Notes under the pieces: model-generated | Database searches by the model: none | What the model was told of the DNA's origin: nothing | Seen by the model: the letters and a program-made list of their open reading frames with translations, nothing else | Made by a program: the position numbers and the translations under genes | Assembly (NCBI GenBank): GCA_025024175.1 | Contig: QCXZ01000064.1 | Location: 60,285,325 to 60,349,324 of the forward strand | DNA length: 64,000 nucleotides | DNA from: Rhyzopertha dominica | Lineage: Eukaryota > Arthropoda > Insecta > Coleoptera > Bostrichidae | Direction: 5' to 3' | Shown: piece after piece, positions 11,300-22,365 of the stretch | Layout of the letters: the number at the start of each line of letters is the position of its first letter | Numbering within the stretch: the first letter of the stretch is position 1

Positions 11300-11940
11300 G
11301 TATGAATTAACAACTGCTCCATTTTCGCAGTTCCTTCTAAACCAATATTGTCGCTCCGGGAATCCCCATTCTCCAAACAAACGAAAACCCCATAATTGTC
11401 CGCGCTGCATCAAAGGGCGGCCAATTGAGCAGAAGCATACCGCATTCTGCGACTGTCGCTCGAACCATTTTTCAAAATTAAACCGATTAGTTAATAAAAA
11501 CAACGGACAAAAGGAGCAATTTATTTGCGTCAGTATTCGAGGGCAGAAATCAAATTGAATGGCGCCGGAGTTTTAATTAGAACGCCCGGACCAACAATGG
11601 ACGCGGAAATGCCGGCGGCGANAAAAATGCGAAAAAAAAGGATGCGACTGGTTCGCCACAAGGAAGGTGTAATCAACGCCTGGCTCTTAATTGCGAGACG
11701 GCCGGCTGGAATTGTCATCAAGTGCCTCGACGTTCAAGTTTACATTCGACGCTGCACGAATCGATAGCGGGGCACCGGATGAGACGCACGTGTTTCACGT
11801 CTGGAGTTTTATTTTCAGGGAATGCCACGCACGAACAGTTTGCTAGCGTTGTACTAACGCCCCAAATCTGTCTTTTAGCTAGTGCTTCGTCAGTTTTCTT
11901 CTTTCTGCGTCTTGATTACGACCGCGGATGGCGCTGTTGA
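11300..11940. other. GC-rich island, no TE signature
   Basis: About 640 bp of GC-richer sequence with frequent CpG, densest at 11540-11780. Overlapping open frames on both strands (11525-11767 plus, 11530-11721 minus, 11722-11940 plus) have no recognisable motif and cannot all be coding. Candidate conserved non-coding segment of the host gene. Confidence 0.4.
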
Positions 11941-12770
11941 TGGGCCAACTGAAATTCCTGAATTTCTTAAAATTTTTAAACAAAATCGCTTCTTGGAGTT
12001 TGTTTTTATTATAAATAGTTTCTCTATATTATGATCTATTAATTTTTACGCACAATTGAACTCTTCTCCATAATCAAAATTCTATAGAAAAAAAATACCA
12101 ACTATTTAGGCCGAACCCTGGTTTTTATCTATATGGTTTGCGGAAGTTTGCATACTGGTGAATGTAACATTTGACAGTTATTGGGGTTGTCAAGATACAG
12201 TTTTCGCAACGTAGTGCGGTTATTCAAATCAAGCAACATGGGCGTACCCAGCTTTTGGTCTAGGGGAGGCTACAGCAGGAACGTCCTGTAGAGTTTAATT
12301 CAACATAAATGGAAATAATAAATGTTTATAAGATACAGGTGCTTAAGTAATGATTAATGAAGTATTTATTCCATGAGTAATCTTCGTGGATTTTCTGCAA
12401 GGCGACTTAAAACATCTTCTGTGAAACAAAGACCCAAATTATTTATATGTTTTCTGTGTACATTGATCATACAAAGCCCCTTTATTACTAATTCCGTTGT
12501 TGATGAACTCAGTTAGGTATGAGGCGCATTCAGTTGCATCGCTCTCGGGTTTAACAAAAAATGAGTTAAAACATTTTATTTGGGATAATAAAGATCCACA
12601 TAAAGTATAATGACATCATACGAAGTACCAAAGGAACATAATTTCACCTTAAAAGTTCTACTAATGGGATCACGATTTCTGATTCAGAATTAACACATAT
12701 CAAAAACTAATGCATTAGCCGATGCGCTTTTAGTACAGTATCAACTTCACACACCAGAAGCTTTAGAAAT
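11941..12770. other. unassigned, partly repeat-like sequence
   Basis: Mostly AT-rich. The stretch near 12238-12300, with 'gggcgtacccagctttt', resembles ends seen in many non-autonomous DNA elements, but no matching inverted end was found. Nothing else recognised. Confidence 0.25.
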
Positions 12771-12960
12771 TTAAGCTGGGAGTTCATGTGTATAGGTGCT
12801 AAAGATACAATTATAGTAATTTTTACTCCCCATCAAAAGAGACTCGATGGATAACTAACATTATTAAAACTCAGAATGACAAAGCCTGGGCATTAAGCGT
12901 CAAGCTAATCTTCTTAGAACGCCAGTGCATTGTTCTCAAAAATTAACCGACTACTTAATA
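12770..12960 (+). mobile_element. possible LINE endonuclease-RT linker fragment
   Basis: A short conceptual translation, RWITNIIKTQNDKAWALS (about 12848-12901), resembles the PWIT..I...... RD.AWR segment between endonuclease and RT of many LINEs. It is only about 20 residues, with stops around it. Confidence 0.3.
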
Positions 12961-13713
12961 TTTTAACCAAATTAAGCTTCATTTAAATAAACCGAAATAT
13001 ATTTAATTGCATTTTTATCAACACACCGGGTTTTCATTCGTGCTGATAATGCTTTTACTAGATTCCTAAAACTTATATTAAATAAATTGACTTTCATAAA
13101 CGTGAGTTCAGATGGATTTTTATTTTTTTTATGTTTTTTGGATTAATTGTTAAAATGTAATGTGAATTTAGGAGTTTGGTACAAAAGTTGGAGTTATCAC
13201 CAAATATATGACAGATTCTGATGTGATTCCAATAACAGTTGTTAGCTGAACAATCTTTATAGGAAAAGGTAGAAGAGCTAAACTAAGCAGAAATCGTGTT
13301 TTGACTCATCCTGACTAAGATAGTCTTTTAAAGCTATATCCACCCCAAGACAACGATTGGTAAGGTCATTTGCAAGGTTCAAATATGAGTTCTGGATGAA
13401 AACTGTGAAATACACTTGCCCATAATTTTTACTATATTTACAATTTTGTAAATAAGACGATTTTTAGATGTATACAAATAATTAATCGGCTAAATGTATG
13501 GGAAATTGGAAGGGCCCAGAGTTGGCAACACAGGTCCAGAGGGGCAGCTGCCCCCCCCTTGCCCCCTCTTCGGTACGCACACTTTGGAGTGATGCTGTAG
13601 GAAGACCCGCCTGTCACCGGGAAGCACAAAGATAGGGTTTTGGAACTTACAAGCTAAAATCCTTTATAAATGTTTTCAACAAAAATGTGTTTTTATTGCC
13701 TAGGCCAAGGAAA
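12961..13713. other. unassigned sequence
   Basis: AT-rich, apart from a short C-rich tract near 13530-13580 with a run of nine C. No supported feature. Confidence 0.25.
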
Positions 13714-13868
13714 AGCCACTGTTAGCAACGAAACAAAAGAAAAATCGGTTGAAGTGGGCAAAAGAACATAGAAGTTGGAGTCCTAAACAATGTAACAGTG
13801 TACATTGGAGCGACGAGTCTAGATTTGAAGTTTATATAGGCGACAGTCGCAGCAGAGTTATTAAACAA
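13714..13868 (+). mobile_element. Tc1-like transposase fragment
   Basis: A 50-codon in-frame remnant: KPLLATKQKKNRLKWAKEHR, SWSPKQCNSVHWSDESRFEV and YIGDSRSRVIKQ-stop. It aligns with the Tc1 block KPLL....K..RL.WA..H..W......V..SDES.F, including the first catalytic Asp of WSDES. Both flanks of the element are gone, and no TIR was found within a few hundred bases. Confidence 0.75.
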
Positions 13869-15100
13869 TGAAATTTATATTATTTGTATAATTATTAATC
13901 TAAAGTTTCAAACTTACCGGTATTTAACATTTCTATAAACATTATGAAACGAGAAAGTGTGATGTTTTGATTGGTGAAATAAATTTTGACAAATATAAAA
14001 ATAAGCCCAGGGCGGCAGTGTAATCGAAATCATAATAAACCGTGAACACCGGCGAGGGTGCTTTCTTGCCTTTACAAGTGTTTTGGGTGGCGTTCATGTT
14101 GACAATACTTTCATACACAACGATTAATGGGTAGGCGCATTCTAGAAGTATCAAGTCTCTGTTTTTAATATCCATAAATAATTTAGAAGTAGCTGAATGG
14201 GAGTTTTTAACTTCGTGATTTCGATTTTCAAGAATAGCATCATAAGCAACCTGAAATAAATGGATATCATTAATGTTAATATTTTTGGCTGGAATAAATT
14301 GTTTAATAATTTATCTTCTTCATGGGAAAAACCAGATTTTGACAAATTTAATACCTTAGAATGAAAATTAAAATTAATATATTTTGTGTGAACTAGAGTG
14401 AACTCTAAATGAAGGTCTAGTTATGTAGTTTACGAAATTTGTATGTGTTACAGGCTTAAAGACATTTCATTTGGAAAAATGTATATTCTGATAATTTGAA
14501 GATAATAAATGATTGAAACCATACCTTGGAGATCAGGAATGGTGTTAACTACTGTGCAAACTACTTAACTACGTAATTTAGAATGATGTTTTGAACGTGT
14601 TGAAGCAATATCTCGTAAGGAAATTCAATATTTTAACTCACCCATTTTAAAAATTTGTGCAATCTTAATGTTGCTGACTTTCTGCAACTGTGCAATCTAC
14701 ACACATAGACAGTTTTTGACATCAGATTTAATTTCTGTTTCCCCATAGTTGTATTTTTTTCATAATATTTTGTATAAGGCACTGACAATGGCCATTTAAG
14801 CCCGAAAGTACACTGCCAATTAATATTTAATAAAGTTGAGAAGACATTGATTTTTGAATAATTTCTATTAGGTAAGTCAAAACTCCACATTGATTGATCG
14901 GTTCACTGTTTCTCCTGTAGAAATTTAATGCGATTTGCAAATGACAGTTAGGTCAAATCGATCGTCGATCGGCTTATATTCAAGCTACTCAATAATTCGA
15001 AATTTAATTGTTCCGTATCTACCCAAGACACATTCGTCCCCACATTATTCATTCATGGATAGGAGGCAGGTCGATGAGAAAGACACAACCAACAGTTGGC
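13869..15100. other. unassigned AT-rich sequence
   Basis: Minus-strand open frames at 13942-14175, 14151-14345 and 14633-14890 encode no recognised domain. The first two overlap and could belong to one decayed gene or element, but no motif supports that. Copy 1 of a 24-nt motif found three times in the window lies at 14938-14966. Confidence 0.25.
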
Positions 15101-15600
15101 TGGATAGAATCTTTTGACGTGGGGCGATAATTACCGCTTAAATTAGTGAAACCCCAAGCGATATCGATCCCATCTCCCCTTTGATTTTAATATGGCGTGA
15201 CCCGCAATTGGAACCGTTATGCTAAATTCGGTTCCCCTCATTAAAAGTAACGTTCCACTTTAATCACGCGCGCTCAAAGCAGATCGCGGTTCGTCCTAGC
15301 AGGAATTGCCCGGATTCCTGCGGATGCTCTATCGCGAATGATTAATGGTGTTAATCAAAAAACCACTACACAGAAATAGATTGATTGGAGTACTGTCAGC
15401 GAGCAAGAACAGAGAATCTGCTTCATAAGCGGCCTTTTTCTGATTGCCGTCGTTTTTTGGCCTCCCTAATGGAACGGCATTGTAACATATCGGCAGACAC
15501 GGAAGTGTGCTTTTCGATCCGGAAATTTGCGATGTCTTGCGCAGTTTCTCAGAGCAGCAATTGTTTAATCACTTTTAATCGTGACTTTTCGGTTCTATAT
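15100..15600. other. GC-rich island, no TE signature
   Basis: About 500 bp of mixed composition with CpG-rich parts (15170-15330 and 15390-15560) and TTAAT/ATTAA-type words. The open frame from 15385 runs through it into a LINE at about 15660, showing that the open frame is fortuitous. Candidate unique host intron sequence. Confidence 0.35.
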
Positions 15601-15657
15601 TCGAAAATAGGTGGCCGACAAATTTCTTTAAGATATGTAGTTTTGTACAGTAAAATA

Positions 15658-16560
15658 AGAGTAATGGATGATATATTGTGGGAACTACACAACAAGGCTA
15701 ACGAAGTCAAATTAGGGTATAGAAAATTAAAGATGATAAAACTAGCAGAATGCGCATTTGCAGATGACCTGATGATCTGTGCAGAAATTGAAGCAAAGTT
15801 ACAACAAAATGTAGAGTTGTGGGAGAATGAACTAACAAAACGTAAAATGTCAATAAATACGAGCAAGACTAAAACAATGGTCATTGGAAAGAAGGACAAA
15901 AAGACAATAAATGGGAAACAAATAGAACAGGTTAATAGTTTTAAGTACCTAGGAGTTACATAACAAAGCAATTGAAGTATGGATGACGAAATAAGAATCA
16001 CTAGTGCAATAAAGATGTATCACTCACTAAACAGGGCGTTAATAAGTAAAAAGGAAATAAGCGAGAAGACAAAAATGACGGTATACAAGACCATTTATAG
16101 ACCAATATTGACATATGGTAGTTAAGTTGGGTGTTAAGTGATATACTTTTAAGTAGACTGCAGGCAACAGAGATGAAATACTTGAGACGTGTTAAAGGGG
16201 TGACTACAAGGGACAGAATAAGGAACGACAGAATCAGAGAAGAACTAAAAATAGAGTCCTTTGAACAAACTATTGAAGAGAATAAATTAAAGTGGTTCGG
16301 GCACTTGGTGAGAATGAACTAGGAAAGACCAGCAAAACCAGTGTGCAAGGCAAAAGTACAAGGAAATAAAAGAAGGGGAAGACCGCAGAAGACCTGGAAC
16401 ATGACAGTGGCCGAGGCCTTGAGGAAGAGAAACCTCACCTGGGACGAAGCTAGAAGAATAGCAAAGGACAGGACTAAGTGGAAGAAAATAGTACAAATAC
16501 AGTAAACGAGTGACACTGCATACCTTTACACCCTAAAGAAAGAAACTGAAGAACTGAAGA
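15658..16560 (+). mobile_element. RTE-clade LINE, 3' half, decayed
   Basis: Non-LTR retrotransposon of RTE type. The frame from about 15658 encodes MDDILWELHNKANEVKLGY, then the catalytic box CAFADDLMIC (A/FADD), INTSKTKTMVIGKK and VNSFKYLGVT before a stop at 15961. It continues with interruptions: [52 protein letters not shown] and RRGRPQKTWNMTVAEALRKR, ending at a stop near 16505. This is the usual RTE C-terminal order. The 5' half (endonuclease and RT palm N-terminus) is missing, and there are at least three stops or frameshifts. An AAG/GAA-rich tail follows to about 16560. Confidence 0.8.
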
Positions 16561-16689
16561 AGGTAAAAATGAATATTTAAGAAAGGATAAATGGACAGGA
16601 AATTTGGAAGATTGGATTGAATATAAATCGGCTAACTGTTGCTGAAATTAGAAATGAGGCACATTCTGTATAAAGCACATTAGCGAAAA

Positions 16690-17980
16690 TGCAAACATCA
16701 AACGCCTGTGGAAAGCATTGACAGCACACGTGCTATTGACGCTTTCCCTGACAAGAAATCAGGATTTCGCTCTAGTTTCAGCACTACTACTCTGCTGGCA
16801 AATTTAGTAGATAATTGTATTACATCTCTTGATAAAAAGAAAGCAAGTATTTTGGTATCTTTGGATTATTCAAAGGCATTTGATGCACTTGATTATACAC
16901 TTGTTTGCAGCTAATTAACTTATTTTGGCTTTGATGATATCTCAGTTTCTTCTGAACGAACGTCGACAAGTTATGCTGAATAATAAAGTTTCTAATGTGG
17001 GTTATATAACCTCAGGAGTGCCTTCGGGGTCCATTCTTGGTCGTATTCTTTTTGTAATTTATTTCGCTGGGTTGTTGACTAAGCCAAAGATTACGGAACG
17101 TGTAGCTCATGTAAATGATACTTGCCTTCTACACCATTTTTCTCCTCAGAATATTAATCTATCTAATGAAGACTTGCAGAACTTATATACGTTGTCTAAC
17201 AATNTTAACCTAAAGCTTAACAGTGACAAGAGTAACATAGTCTGTTTTTCACCCATGGTCCACAAGGAGTCTACTAAAGTAAAATACAGACTTACGTATA
17301 AATAATAATAAGTTAGCTGATCTTGCCATAAATAGTGATCTTCATTTTAAATCCCAAGTTGGCTGCATAATTCGGAAATGCTATGTTCCCCTAAGATTCT
17401 GCACTCAAATATTATCTAGTTTTGAATTTTATACTGCGACAAAGACTATGTAATTCGCTTGTTATGTCGCACTTACTTTATTATGTTGTTGTATATTGCC
17501 CTTCTTAGATGCTATCTTTGGTATTCAGAGTCTTAAATGACTGTAGATTGATGTTATATTTCATTATCATTTCACAGCATTTCTAATTCGCGTTTTCCAA
17601 ACATCGACACCGTTTTACTTACGAAATAAATTTCATAGTCAAAGTTTTCATGACAAATATTTAACACTCAGAAATGTTGATCACTTGTCTATAGCTGGTT
17701 TCAGAACATCGCTATATCGCAGGTCATTTCCTTATGATACTGTCAAATGCTTTGATAGTCATTTTGAGTTATGTAATAGGAACTACTTTGTTGTTATATT
17801 AAAAACACATTTTATGTATAAGCTGTTGCTTATTTACCTTATAATTGTGTATCTTGTCAACAATCATTGCTTGTATATACTTCTTTGTTGTATTAAGTTT
17901 GTATTGAGTATAATAGCTACGCTAGATTTCGCTAATTTTTTTTTCTTCCAAAATAAAGACCCTATTATTACATAGTTAGG
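16690..17980 (+). mobile_element. CR1/L2/Jockey-like LINE, 5'-truncated, decayed
   Basis: Plus-strand non-LTR retrotransposon. About 16700-16914 encodes RT motif regions: KSGFRSSFSTTTLLANLVDN and LVSLDYSKAFDALDYTL (catalytic Asp of motif A). The frame from 16925 encodes SGVPSGSILGRILFVIYFA and then HVNDTCLLHHFSPQNINLSN, where the usual [YF]ADD box has become HVND. NLKLNSDKSNIVCFSP follows. Further remnants (HFKSQVGCIIRKCYVPLRF, FIPFYLRNKFHSQSFHDK-like pieces) reach the 3' end near 17970, where AAATAAAG precedes the boundary. Stops, shifts and the lost catalytic box show it is dead. Confidence 0.7.
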
Positions 17981-18380
17981 TTAGTCCAGTCATTAAAGCG
18001 TTTCCGCGATTTCTAGCCAATTTTCTTTTCTCAGCGTCTATATTTTAACTGGTCCATTGTTATTACTTATTAGGAGTAGTTTGAATACTGGTTATCTTCA
18101 AGCGTGTTAAATAGGATAATGATTAAGGTTTTACAATGGGGAAGTAAAACTTATTAAACCTGGTTGAAAATTGATGAATTTCGCATTTAGAATAGAATTT
18201 AGAGCAAAAAGAAATTGAAATATAATTAACCATGCAATTGAATCAGCGCCCTATCGGGGACGTGCCTCTACGATTGATGACCAGGACCAGCAGGCTAACA
18301 GGTTCGATTGGATGTGCACCTGACAATCTGACAGTGCCTTCTACAAACAGAACTAGATCCGGACCGGGTTGGAACGGACC
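17981..18380. other. sequence upstream of hammerhead ribozyme, unassigned
   Basis: AT-rich to about 18225, then an abrupt change to GC-richer sequence (18230-18400) leading straight into the hammerhead. The GC-richer part may belong to the same mobile element as the ribozyme. Open frames there (18232-18417 plus, 18243-18440 minus) have no recognised motif. Confidence 0.35.
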
Positions 18381-18387
18381 GACACAT

Positions 18388-18445
18388 CTGTACTCTTTAC
18401 CTGATGAGCCCCAGTAGGGCGAAACTAGTCGTAGGGTCACACAGT
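18388..18445 (+). ncRNA. type I hammerhead ribozyme
   Basis: Self-cleaving RNA motif read directly from the sequence. Core CTGATGA is at 18401-18407. Stem II is GCCC (18408-18411) paired with GGGC (18417-18420) across loop CAGTA. GAAA at 18421-18424 completes the core. Stem III is minimal: ACTAGT (18424-18429), where A pairs with U and C with G around a 2-nt loop. The cleavage nucleotide would be C18430. Stem I pairs CUUUAC (18395-18400) with GUAGGG (18431-18436), including two G-U pairs. An outer CUGU (18388-18391) pairs with ACAG (18441-18444) beyond an internal loop. Type I hammerheads with tiny stem III are known from Penelope-like elements and small retroelements, where they process element RNA. 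The carrier element here is not identified. All invariant core positions are present. Confidence 0.82.
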
Positions 18446-18599
18446 GCGTTAACTAGGGCAGTGATTTATTTCAAACATTTGTTTGTCATCGAAATTCTGT
18501 AGATTAAACTTGGACGTCCTAAGAAAAACACCATATTTCCGAAAGACAGTAGGTAAATTTGCCACAAAAAATGATTTAGTTGCTATGCCGCTTCAAAAA

Positions 18600-19080
18600 G
18601 AGTGAAGCCTATAAAACTCTTGCGCGACAAATGAAGATAACACCTAATAATAGGTGGCAGCACTCACTCCTCGCTAATCCAGTTATCCCGCCAAAATAAA
18701 AACGCCCGAGCAGTTTACTTACAAAATTACTCCCCAATTAGAGGACAAGCCGATGTTCACGGTGGCACGTCACGTTGGCGTAAACAATCTGTCAAGAGCA
18801 CCGGCAAACAAAAGGGGGAGAACGTTTCCAAATTTAATTGGCCAGTGTAAAACCTCCAAATTGCACTCCGGATAATTACTGGAAGGTGGGGCGCGGGCGG
18901 CCATTTCATTTATTAGGCTGTTTTAACTTCGTCCTGGAAATAAAACTTTCTTATCGGGCGCTGTATTAGATGCTGTTGCCCACCATTAATCACCGAACCG
19001 CCGTGCTGATACGATCCTGTCGTTATAAAGTGAGAAATGGATCGCGGACTCTTCAAATTATAAAGGGGAGGTGGCATCGG
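18600..19080. other. GC-rich island, no TE signature
   Basis: About 480 bp of CpG-containing sequence rich in words such as CCAATTA, TTTAATTG and CATTAATC. No coding motif. Candidate conserved non-coding segment of the host intron. Confidence 0.4.
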
Positions 19081-19359
19081 TGAAATTAAACCAGGGCCGT
19101 TGGTTGGATATTTTATTGAAGTAGATAGCTAGCTTACCACAGCATAATAATACGAGTAATAGTCTTTTATTCTTCCATTTCCCCGCTGTATACAGAATAT
19201 TTATAAACTAGAACATGTACATATTTGATAGTAGACCCAAAAATTAAATGTAAAATTTGAAAAATACCTAATACAAAAAAAATTACAACTGGAGAAACAA
19301 AGAAATCTCGGGGCGAGGTTCAGGTGTAAAGCAAAGTATATGCTTTACTAAGTTCTTCC
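19081..19359. other. unassigned AT-rich sequence
   Basis: Nothing recognised. It may contain the 3' UTR of the adjacent minus-strand LINE. Confidence 0.25.
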
Positions 19360-20395
19360 ACTTAACCGGGATCTAAAAGGTAGAAATTATGCACGAGAAA
19401 AGAACAAACAGTATGCAATAACAGTATAACAGCTAGTTTGAAATTAAGCACGTTGTGCATCAAACAGGCAACCAAAAATAAATTTATTGAATCCACCTTT
19501 TTCATGGACGTGATCTCCTCAAAATACCGATTATAAAATTTGTACAAACAATACGAAAAAGGCCTTTGGAATAGAAGAGGTTTTATGCGCAGGACAAGAC
19601 ACGAGATGTCCTGACCTTAGGTTGGCAGAATGTACCTCGTTGCGAAAACCAAACTTGTTATGCAGGTTCCTTGGTGGTAACTATACTATAAAACAAGTTG
19701 CACAATTGTAACTCTATGCGTTTCTTCATGTCGAGCCAGCGAAGATCAGTTAGTTTGTGTGATACATGTTCAAATTTTCTAAAACCATAAATAAACCTTA
19801 TGCAGCAATTTTGAATCTTCTGAATTCTGTAGGCGGTAGCGTTGCCAAGTGACTGTCCAATGAGTGGCGAGCAGCAATTAAAGTGCGAAAGGACCAAAGC
19901 TTCACAAAGCAGTACCCTTATTCCGCGATGCAAATATGACCGATGGGAGTATAGAACCCACAAGTTAGAATAAGCACGTTGAGTACACCCGATAACATGT
20001 TGGCTAAATCTAAACGAGTTGGACCCAAATTGTGTGCGTAGTCAGAGATAAGCAGCTCATCATTGTTTGGAAAAAGCTTTACATGATGTTTTACAGATTC
20101 ACGCTTATTTCTATTACCGAACAAGAGCACAACGGTCTTCTTAGCGTTTAATGACGAGCAGTGGTCAGTGGCGCTCCTGTAAATGGATGTCAGGTCATTG
20201 TTAATCTGCTGCACCGCAATACCTACATCGCTATCCTTAAATGAATAATACAGCTGCGTATCATCCGCATACATATGAATGTTACAACATTTTAAAGAAC
20301 CATGCAAGTTACAAGTGTATAGTGTAAACAAGAGCGGTCCCAAGATGGAACCCTGGGGTACTCCGCAATTCGAGGAAAGCTGTCATCTATCTTTA
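19360..20395 (-). mobile_element. LINE with intact YADD box, 5'-truncated, minus strand
   Basis: Non-LTR retrotransposon of the CR1/L2/Jockey-like group. Reading on the minus strand from about 20395: [20 protein letters not shown], then [17 protein letters not shown] with the catalytic YADD, and [16 protein letters not shown] (frame 20343-19918). After a frameshift near 19950: LCEALVLSHFNCCSPLIGQS, RIQKIQNCCIRFIYGFRKF and HKLTDLRWLDMKKRIELQL. KFGFRNEVHSANLRSGHL is still visible near 19640. The organisation matches the LINE at 9.1-9.9 kb, but the sequences differ enough to be another subfamily. The truncation point at about 20395 removes the RT N-terminus and endonuclease. Confidence 0.8.
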
Positions 20396-20449
20396 CTATT
20401 TGCTTCCTATTTGAAATATATACAGATATTTAAATGATGTTATAAGTAA

Positions 20450-20985
20450 ACGTTGAGGTTAAATTATAAAAAAGTACACGATTGAACAACGGGTGAAAAC
20501 TGTAAAAATTCTCCTAAAAATGGTGAACATTTTGCGAAAATAGATCGAAGATGCTGTATTTATGGAAATGCTGTTACTGTAAATGGAATTCGATATCGAG
20601 AGATGATTTCAAACTTTTTATTGTCTTAAATTATTGATATCAATGTAAATGAAATGTGGTTTCGACGGGATGGTACATGTCATACTGCCAATGAAACCAT
20701 GCAGATATTGCAAGAAACATTTGGTAGTCGTGTTATCTCTAAGCGANACGATGTTAGTTGCTCACCAAGATCATATGACTTGACACCCCCAGACTTCTTT
20801 TTGTAGGGTAATCTTAAGGATCGAGTGTATATCAACAACCCTGAAACAATTGAGGATCTTAAAGACGAAATTCCCCACAACATGGCGAATATATGATGGA
20901 AAATTTCATTAAAGAGTGAATAAAAAAGCTATGGGTGGACATGAATTTTGTTCTATTAAATATTTAAAATGCCACCCTTTGGTTG
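20450..20985 (+). mobile_element. Tc1/mariner-superfamily transposase relic
   Basis: Very decayed plus-strand transposase. Recognisable pieces are TIEQRVKTVK at the start, NGIRYREMISNF, NEMWFRRDGTCHTANETMQI (the usual WFQQDGATCHTA block with the second catalytic Asp), CSPRSYDLTPPDFFL-stop-GNLK (third Asp) and INNPETIEDLKDEIPHNMA, ending GGHEFCSIKY near 20975. About half of the gene, including the region with the first Asp, is deleted. The minus-strand open frame over it is a shadow. Confidence 0.7.
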
Positions 20986-21109
20986 GCCTGGACATTTTTC
21001 GGTAGACAAAATTTAATTTGGTTGCTATAATAATAGCTTTGCTTTTATAAATAAGCTGTCATCTTACGTGATCAGTATGCTTCATATACCACTATCAAAA
21101 ACTAGATTG

Positions 21110-21335
21110 CGGAATCTAGAGGTGGAAAATCAGACATCAAAGCTGGGCACTGCTCAGGAAGACTAATTTGTTCGATCTCTCCGGAAAATATATGATTTTA
21201 CAAGATCGACGAATTGGACTCACACATTAGCAAAAAAATTTCACACTTCCTACGAATGTGTGTTTCATATTGTTCACCATGATTTGGGATTCCTTATTAA
21301 GTTCAGCTGCACTACAGAAGGCTCCTTAAAATTTT
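21110..21335 (+). mobile_element. possible Tc1-like transposase N-terminal relic
   Basis: Conceptual translation contains KLGTAQED-FVRSLRKIYDFT, then RSTNWTHTLAKKF and SYECVFHIVHHDLG. This loosely follows the Tc1/Tc3 helix-turn-helix pattern (RP..TA.EDR.IV......T...LA..F). Stops interrupt it and no catalytic motif follows. Confidence 0.35.
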
Positions 21336-22365
21336 AAATGATCACAATTTGGTCCATTCATTTCAATGTAGTGTTCAAAAAGTAGATCATAGTCATCTTG
21401 TTTATTGTGATATCCCGGAATAAATGATTTTAAATTTTTTTCTTCTCAAAACTATTCGACCTGTTTTCTTTATTAGAACATTTGTAACATCTTGGTCTGC
21501 AGCTATCTACACTTACTATCCCGCTTCTTTCCCTAGACCTTAGAGTGCTGTACTATTATACTTTTATTAACATTTAGTGAAGATATTTTTCTGGCTGACC
21601 TGTTAATGTAATGGCTTTGCTTTTCTTGTCTAGACCCTGCCTTAAGGTGTCCATCATAATGACTTGTATACCTACTCTTTGTCCTTGATGATATCTCCTC
21701 AAGAATATGTTTATTATCAGTCCTCTTCCAGCATCTAGCTGCTGAACAACCAACTGATTGTTCCAATCAATTTATAATACGCAATGGTTAAAATAAAACA
21801 TACCATTGATTGAAAACCTCTGTACACGACGTAGCTGGTATCACTGAAAAATTACCAAAAATACTGACTTTAGAAGACAGTCGACAAGATGTTAATTAGG
21901 ATAAAACTTGCTAGCCAGTTACCTATATTTTATATAGGTTTATAATTATAAATCTTCTTTTATTTTATTTTGTTAAACCCCGGATGTCTAAATGCCGTGG
22001 CAATAACCCAGAAATATTACTTTTGTACACAATGTTGTCAGGAACCGTTTGATGCTTCATACAAAACATCAAACAAACTTTCCATTCCCGCTTGTGCATT
22101 GTTGGAGAAAATACCACGTGTATTTCGAATGTACGCTTTATACTCATATATACACAATACGTTTCTATTCAATAACTGCTGTTACATGCTATGTATTTAA
22201 ATTCAGACTGTTTATGAGTAATGTTGGCACATTTAGAAGAAGCTTTATAGGAACTCGAAACAGCAGCTTTGTACAAGATATAACTGAACCTATTGGAATG
22301 TTTCAAGAGATTATTCTTTGTGTTAAGAAAGATCGCTGTCTCTTAAAAACACTGACAAAAGGTTT
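21336..22365. other. unassigned AT-rich sequence
   Basis: Short open frames at 21533-21766 (minus), 21965-22147 (minus), 21970-22200 (plus) and 22049-22381 (plus) overlap one another and carry no recognised motif. Nothing can be supported. Confidence 0.25.
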
